Shown: piece by piece, positions 59,431 through 64,000 of the stretch | How positions within the stretch are numbered: the stretch's first letter is position 1 | How the letters are laid out: each line of letters starts with the position of its first letter | Assembly: GCA_026874595.1 (NCBI GenBank) | Contig: CM049320.1 | Span: forward strand, 12,303,964 to 12,367,963 | Source of the DNA: Sipunculus nudus | Lineage: Eukaryota > Annelida > Sipuncula > Golfingiida > Sipunculidae | Length of the DNA: 64,000 bases | Direction: 5' to 3' | Made by a program: the position numbers and the translations under genes | The notes under the pieces: model-generated | What the model was told of the DNA's origin: nothing | Seen by the model: only the letters and a program-made list of their open reading frames with translations | Databases searched by the model: none

Positions 59431-59692
59431 GTATGGAATTTGCTCCTGACCTACTGCCTAAATCTGTGGTCCTTCTTCTGAAGTCAATCGCTTCCAGTAA
59501 GACACTTTTCCCAATGGCATCAGGCAAACCTTTTTCAATACAAAACTGCTCCTCCCTGACCAATGTAAAAAATGCGACAAGCTGGGTTAATCTGTCAGTG
59601 TCAATGTTGGTCTGAGAGTTAACATTTTCCCAGTTTATACCAAGATTGCTTTTCAAGGAAGAAAGAACAACATGGAGTGGGTTTAGCTACAC
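59426..59692 (-). CDS. Possible terminal coding exon, unassigned
   Basis: On the minus strand an open frame runs from an AG at 59693-59694 (ATAATCAGTGTAG) to a stop at 59426, about 88 codons, including LTQLVAFFTLVREEQFCIEK and KSVLLEAIDFRRRTTDLG. Its residue usage looks protein-like, with balanced charge and few low-complexity runs. No ATG start is present, the acceptor lacks a pyrimidine tract, and no family is recognised. It overlaps the plus-strand candidate by five bases, so both may be artefacts of one G+C-richer patch. Confidence 0.2.
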
Positions 59693-59699
59693 TGATTAT

Positions 59700-60490
59700 C
59701 CAATCTCTGTCCACCTGTTTTGGGGAAATCTTTTTTTTTTAACAAGAAGATTTAATGTGATATGACACAGGTATAAGTTGCATAGGAAATCTGAGACATA
59801 TACATTATATACATTATATACATTGAGGAAATAACATTCAACAGTGTTAGAGAAATCAATTAGCTTAGAAAACAGTTTATACAACACATTGTTTTATACA
59901 ACACATTATTCCGGACACTCAAAGTCTTTGTAGGTGTGGCTTACTCAGGTAACATGCAAACACAGCCACATTTAACTGCTGGCGAGTGGATGAGGAAATG
60001 AAAACACTCTAAAAAAACAGTCAAAACAAAGATGGCTGCTCGTGCAGAGGGATATTCTATCTGTTAGATCAAGGGAGATGGTTCATAGTAGTAAAATGTA
60101 AATTTTGGACTTAATGAATTCTTTTACTTAACTTTAATTTCCTTAATGAATTTCCTAATACAATATTTGGTAACATCTAGGAAATGTAAACAGTTGGTGT
60201 AGGAAACATGTACAATTATTATTTTTAATAAAAATTATATTTGGGACAATATTTGTAATTTTTTTTAATAAATAGTTAAACTCATATTATATGTTCTGCT
60301 TATAAGTTATATTGCCAAGTCAAAATCTGTGTGACAATAGTACTCAATTTGTTAATAAAATAAATGAAATCAATCCTCTTCCCTGTCTCGAAAGGTACTA
60401 TCAAAATCATATATAAGCTAAACAACAACAACTCATAATACAGCTTATATTTATTACCACACAAAACCAGCATGTGCCTCATTTTAAAAT
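59700..60490. other. No supported feature
   Basis: Very A+T-rich. A TATACAT triplication lies near 59799-59822. Confidence 0.4.
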
Positions 60491-60545
60491 CATATTTTTT
60501 TATCATATATAACAGCTGAGCACCGTGACCCATAGGTCCCTTGTT
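60490..60545 (+). mobile_element. Isolated 3' end of the GACCCATGGGTC Helitron-like family
   Basis: ACAGCTGAGCACCGTGACCC, the broken palindrome GACCCATAGGTC (60527-60538) and CCTTGTT are present. The upstream sequence does not resemble the other copies, so only the terminal 40-50 bases are recognisable. Confidence 0.5.
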
Positions 60546-61019
60546 TAAATCCGGGAATTTATTGTGAGCAGTCAATGTACCAAATCCAAGAAAACTGGAT
60601 AGAAAGTACAGAAAAATATAAGATACATGTAGGAAATATGTGTAGGATTTGAGGAGAATGGGACAAAATAACAGTGGGGATATAAGATCAGGGGGACATT
60701 GCCTGTATAGGGGAATAGTCACTGGTAAGGAAATACTGTATATTACGATTTTTAGCTGGATATGCAAATTTTGTCAATTTATGCAGACTGTAATTTAATC
60801 TTTTTGTTAAATTCCAGATTATGGAATGAAGGAATCTCTTTTTTATACAAAACTCCCCAACAACAGTTTCTTTAAACCTGGTCTATGTCTTTTACTTAGT
60901 ATGCTTGGCATTTTCAAATAGGCCAAAGACTTGTATTATAAGTAATGCAGTATTTTTTGCTTATAATATAAAGATTTTATGCTCATAATATTTGATATAA
61001 TTACCTCATGTAATAACGG

Positions 61020-61131
61020 TTATACTCTGTTTATAAGGCTTTTTCTTTTGTAAGATTGTGAAAAAGGAACCCTCGCAAAACACTGGGAAAGGGAAAATGG
61101 CAAAGTTTTAACCCTGTGATGTGAAGCCAAC
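61020..61131 (-). mobile_element. Short MITE, TACTGTGGTTGGCTTC family
   Basis: TATACTCTGTTTATAAGGC and GAAGCCAACCAGAGTATC form inverted ends around about 75 bases that include GAACCCTCGCAAAA. It is an internally deleted relative of 62837-63274. Confidence 0.6.
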
Positions 61132-61139
61132 CAGAGTAT

Positions 61140-62030
61140 CTGTTATGAAGATTTTATGATTATCTATGTACGTCTTAATTACACATGATAAAACATATTA
61201 TGTTCTTCAAAATTGTTCCAGTATTTGATACATTTACCACTATTTTCATTCTCATATATAATACTCGTCCAGATATTTTGTTATCCGTGTATTTAAGACT
61301 TTATATATGAAATATAATTTTAAGTTTATTTGATATTGCTCTCAAGGATAAATTTATTAAAATTGACTTTTTGTTCTTTGCATCCCATTGTAAATTTATA
61401 TAAAATGTTTTGCTGTATAATCAGTGTTCTATATTCCACCAGAATGTAATTATGTAACAAAAGTCTTTAAAAGGATTATGAATTAAAAAAAAATTCATCA
61501 AAAATCAATTATTATTCTCCAAACTTGAGTCAAAGACATGTGCAACACAAAATGAATATTTTAATTATATTTCCCAAGAGTTTAATGAGATATGAAAATA
61601 ATTAACTAAAGAAACATTCAGCTGGGGATGTTATTACATACTATGATTAGGGAATTTAAACATTACATCCATGCAGTTACTTTAGTGTAATACTGCAGAA
61701 AATCTTCATAGAGAATTTGTTACATAGTTCAGAACATGGATGCGGATTCAGGATTATTCAGGAAATTATAATTTTGTGGGTAATGATTTCCACACATATT
61801 TCAGGACCAGAACAAAACTTTGATGGAAAAGTCTAGGTTGAAAGCATAAGTTAAAATTTTGTTTAATGATACTTAATTATGGAAACTATTGTTTTGCAAA
61901 AATAGTAGTGTTAAAAAAACTCTTAAATAAGCTTCTTGGTTGTGAGGTTTGATTTTCATAATTTTTGTATTTTCATCAGTTTTATGAGGTTTAATTGTCA
62001 TGGTTGACAAACATAAGACTTAAGCAGTCT
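61140..62030. other. No supported feature
   Basis: A+T-rich. No gene or repeat recognised. Confidence 0.4.
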
Positions 62031-62032
62031 CA

Positions 62033-62537
62033 TTAAAGGGGCCCAATCACCTATAAAGCATGTTGAATTAACACAAAAAAAACCTTTCTTCCCTTTAAAT
62101 AAATTTGTTCATGCAACAATTTTGCCTTGAAACCATTTGATTACTCCTTTACACAATTAGTTTTAAAAACAGTGGTCCTGGCGCGATCACAGGTGTCAAC
62201 ATAAACACTGCGCGTGGGGCTGCGTGGACCGTGGAGCCACAACACATCAATGAGGAGATGCCCTGTCTGACATTGACAAAATATGACTTACATGTTTCCA
62301 CTAGCGAAACACCACGTGTTGCGGCTTAAAATCATACCTCTGGTCACGGGGTTTATTATGGTAAATAGATAGGTGTGGACACAACATGCAGGGCCATCAC
62401 AAGGTGTTAAACAGCCATATGTGAGGTACTGATACTGTGGGCTTGGGTGGTTTTGCTGTAAACTTTTGTTTAAAGCAAAACTGAACTGATAGTGTGAAAG
62501 AATAGGCAAAATATTGCGCCTGATTATGTCCCTTTAA
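62033..62537 (+). mobile_element. TTAA-flanked MITE, complete copy (piggyBac-like target site)
   Basis: The left end TTAAAGGGGCCCAATCACC and the complement of the right end TTAAAGGGACATAATCAGG agree at 13 of 19 positions. TTAA lies at both borders (62033-62036 and 62534-62537), as for piggyBac-type insertion. The interior shares ATCACAGGTGTCAACATAAA and AAGGTGTTAAACAGC with 16596-16980. About 505 bases, no transposase ORF. Confidence 0.6.
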
Positions 62538-62704
62538 ATATCCTACTGGTACCCTTTTGCCCAAGCCTGTGTTTATATCTCCCATTATAACTTCATGGGT
62601 ATGGTCGATAAAAGTGTTATTCCTCTTTTAACTTTGCCAAAAAACATCCCCTTGCCACTGCACATTCTCTACAGTTAGATTCTTGCTTGCTTACAGTGCT
62701 TTCA

Positions 62705-62830
62705 TGTTACATCACTGTGCCCTTATTGAATCCTGTCAGGTTTATTTCTCCCAATGTCTTGAAACTACTCATGGGAATAACCATTTTGCACAGAACTAAA
62801 ACACAGATGTCACAGGTTGCATGTCGAAAT
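62705..62830 (+). repeat. Dispersed repeat, copy 2 of 2
   Basis: Partner of 15130-15245. It ends just before the next MITE at 62837. Confidence 0.5.
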
Positions 62831-62836
62831 TATGGA

Positions 62837-63274
62837 TACTGTGGTTGGCTTCATATTCGCGAGGCTGAAATTTCGCGATTTTTCCATTTTTAATGTTTTG
62901 CGAGGGTTTCATTTTCGCGATCTCACAAGAACCTATATCAAATCTTTGGCAAAGCCATATACCTGTGTGTATTATAAAATGAGAATAAGTCATGAGTTTG
63001 TGAAATTTTCTTATATAATGATGGGCCCGCACACACAGCATAGGTGGTTTAGTTCAAATTTAAGGCTTACAGTTCCCTATACCTGCAAGGATGTAATTTA
63101 TTTTTAAAAAAATCTCTCTGTTCTAAACTATTACCATACAAGTATTGATTACACTAAATAAGAAGGACATTCTCAATTGGCCGATTATTCCTGAGGGTTG
63201 CATTTTCGCGATTATTTCCCATTCGCGAATATCGCGAAATTAAAACCCTCGCGAACAAAAAGGCAGCCACAGTA
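62837..63274. mobile_element. Complete MITE, TACTGTGGTTGGCTTC family, TA-flanked
   Basis: The left terminal repeat TACTGTGGTTGGCTTCATAT continues through TTCGCGAGGCTGAAATTTCG. The complemented right end TACTGTGGCTGCCTTTTTGT continues through TTCGCGAGGGTTTTAATTTC. The inverted repeats extend about 45 bases and are full of TCGCGA motifs, notable in A+T-rich DNA. TA duplication suggests Tc1/mariner-pogo-type mobilisation. No ORF of transposase size. At least six shorter or partial relatives lie elsewhere in the window. Confidence 0.75.
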
Positions 63275-63604
63275 TATATATTGCTAGCAGTAACTAATTG
63301 TCTGTAGTTTGTGTTGTTTTTGGACAAGGAAGGACCAAAGTTTCTAGGTGTCACTACTACTGTTATATGAATTAGGATGATGATGCATGGTCATTTGATA
63401 AGTAGTTTGTGTTATTTTTAGACAGGAAAGGTCCGAAGTTTGTAGATGTCACTGTCATATGAATTTCCATGTCATTGGTCATTTGATCAGAATAGACCAT
63501 CAGCCACAGAGCTATACAAATAATTGATGTATCTTAATACATACGCCAACAGTATGTGGGTTGAAACTGTCATGAAGACATTCCTCAAATACAAGGTTCT
63601 TTTT

Positions 63605-63705
63605 ATCAGGGGAAAATGGAATAGAGTAGATCCCAGATTTGAACCCAATATCAGTGGCACACCAGCAAGCTTCATTGGCAAGATGGTCTACTTTAATATG
63701 TGCCC
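63605..63705 (-). mobile_element. tRNA-derived SINE copy lacking the A-box segment
   Basis: On the minus strand the B box GGGTTCAAATCTGG (complement of 63633-63646) and the CCCCTGAT body are kept. Compared with 34236-34372, about 40 bases holding the A box are missing between GTGCCACTGA and GCTTGC. Confidence 0.6.
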
Positions 63706-63864
63706 TTTAACACACCCCTCTTCAAAGCATTAATTCTGACTTAACAAGGTTATCAATTAATTATCCCAGGGGTCCTAACTTTTTGTGAACTAGATGGCGC
63801 TAATTATTGCTCAAAGCACCATTTAGGAAGAGCATATGGACAGACCTTAAATATAAGATTATTT

Positions 63865-63958
63865 TAATCAGGGGGAAATGGAATAGGGTCAACCCTAGAT
63901 TCAAATCCATGTTGGTGGTACACAATTGTAGGACAGTCAGGTCCACTTTGTTACATAG
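63865..63958 (-). mobile_element. tRNA-derived SINE copy, diverged and deleted
   Basis: CAGGGGGAAATGGAATAGGG, ATTCAAATCCATGTTGGTGG and CAGTCAGGTCCACTTTGTTA follow the order of the other copies, read on the minus strand. The A-box segment is missing here too. Confidence 0.5.
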
Positions 63959-64000
63959 GTTGATGTAGCCGAAAAAAAAAAAAATGAAATTTGCTAGGCA

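Noticed and set aside
60300-60767. 155-codon minus frame rich in Leu, Ile and Tyr
   Set aside because: It reads straight through the isolated Helitron-like 3' terminus at 60490-60545 and is otherwise typical A+T-rich chance sequence without a recognisable domain.

Overview
The window looks like A+T-rich, gene-poor nuclear DNA of an invertebrate animal, most likely a mollusc or another lophotrochozoan. Reasons: no compact operon-like gene layout, no ORF longer than about 180 codons, many microsatellites, tRNA-derived SINEs, short inverted-repeat elements (MITEs), and several families of elements with Helitron-like 3' hairpin ends and internal minisatellite cores, a form known from bivalves and other molluscs. 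It is either intergenic or lies inside long introns. No complete protein-coding gene and no functional RNA gene could be supported.

Layout. The window opens with a tRNA-derived SINE cut by the left edge (1-147). From 5.5 to 13.6 kb Helitron-like pieces crowd together: 5483-6425, 7226-7810, 9060-9546, 9880-10950, 11860-12396 and 12420-12667, with tandem arrays between them (6689-7220 and 11330-11830). From 16.6 to 21.1 kb there are MITEs, including a cluster at 20077-21054. From 21.5 to 29.6 kb there are three long repeat-bearing elements: 21534-22960, 23750-26441 (459/457-bp alternating units) and 27933-29642 (280-bp dimeric units built around the palindrome GGTGGCGCCACC). From 30 to 46 kb the sequence is mostly unannotatable, with a possible cytochrome P450-like relic (32170-32600, minus strand), SINE copies, a CCAAT/TATA promoter-like cluster (41792-41880) and a 41-bp minisatellite (43690-44000). 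From 46 to 64 kb there are SINEs, a tandem block with nuclear-receptor-type DR1 motifs (47940-48370), a terminal-inverted-repeat element (50907-51865), an 18-copy 43-bp minisatellite (52634-53410), a MITE inserted in a degenerate minisatellite (58390-59220), and several other MITEs.

Coding signal is weak. The best candidates are the P450-like stretch at 32.2-32.6 kb and three short exon-like segments at 2.45-2.58, 50.02-50.16 and 59.33-59.69 kb. The last three are unassigned and uncertain. The clearest unexplained pattern is structural. At least four repeat families share a 3' end made of a short perfect hairpin followed within about 0-12 bases by a TTGTT- or CTAGTT-type terminus. Two unrelated tandem repeats carry perfect AGGTCA-N-AGGTCA motifs. 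All positions were read by eye, so repeat edges are good to a few tens of bases unless stated.
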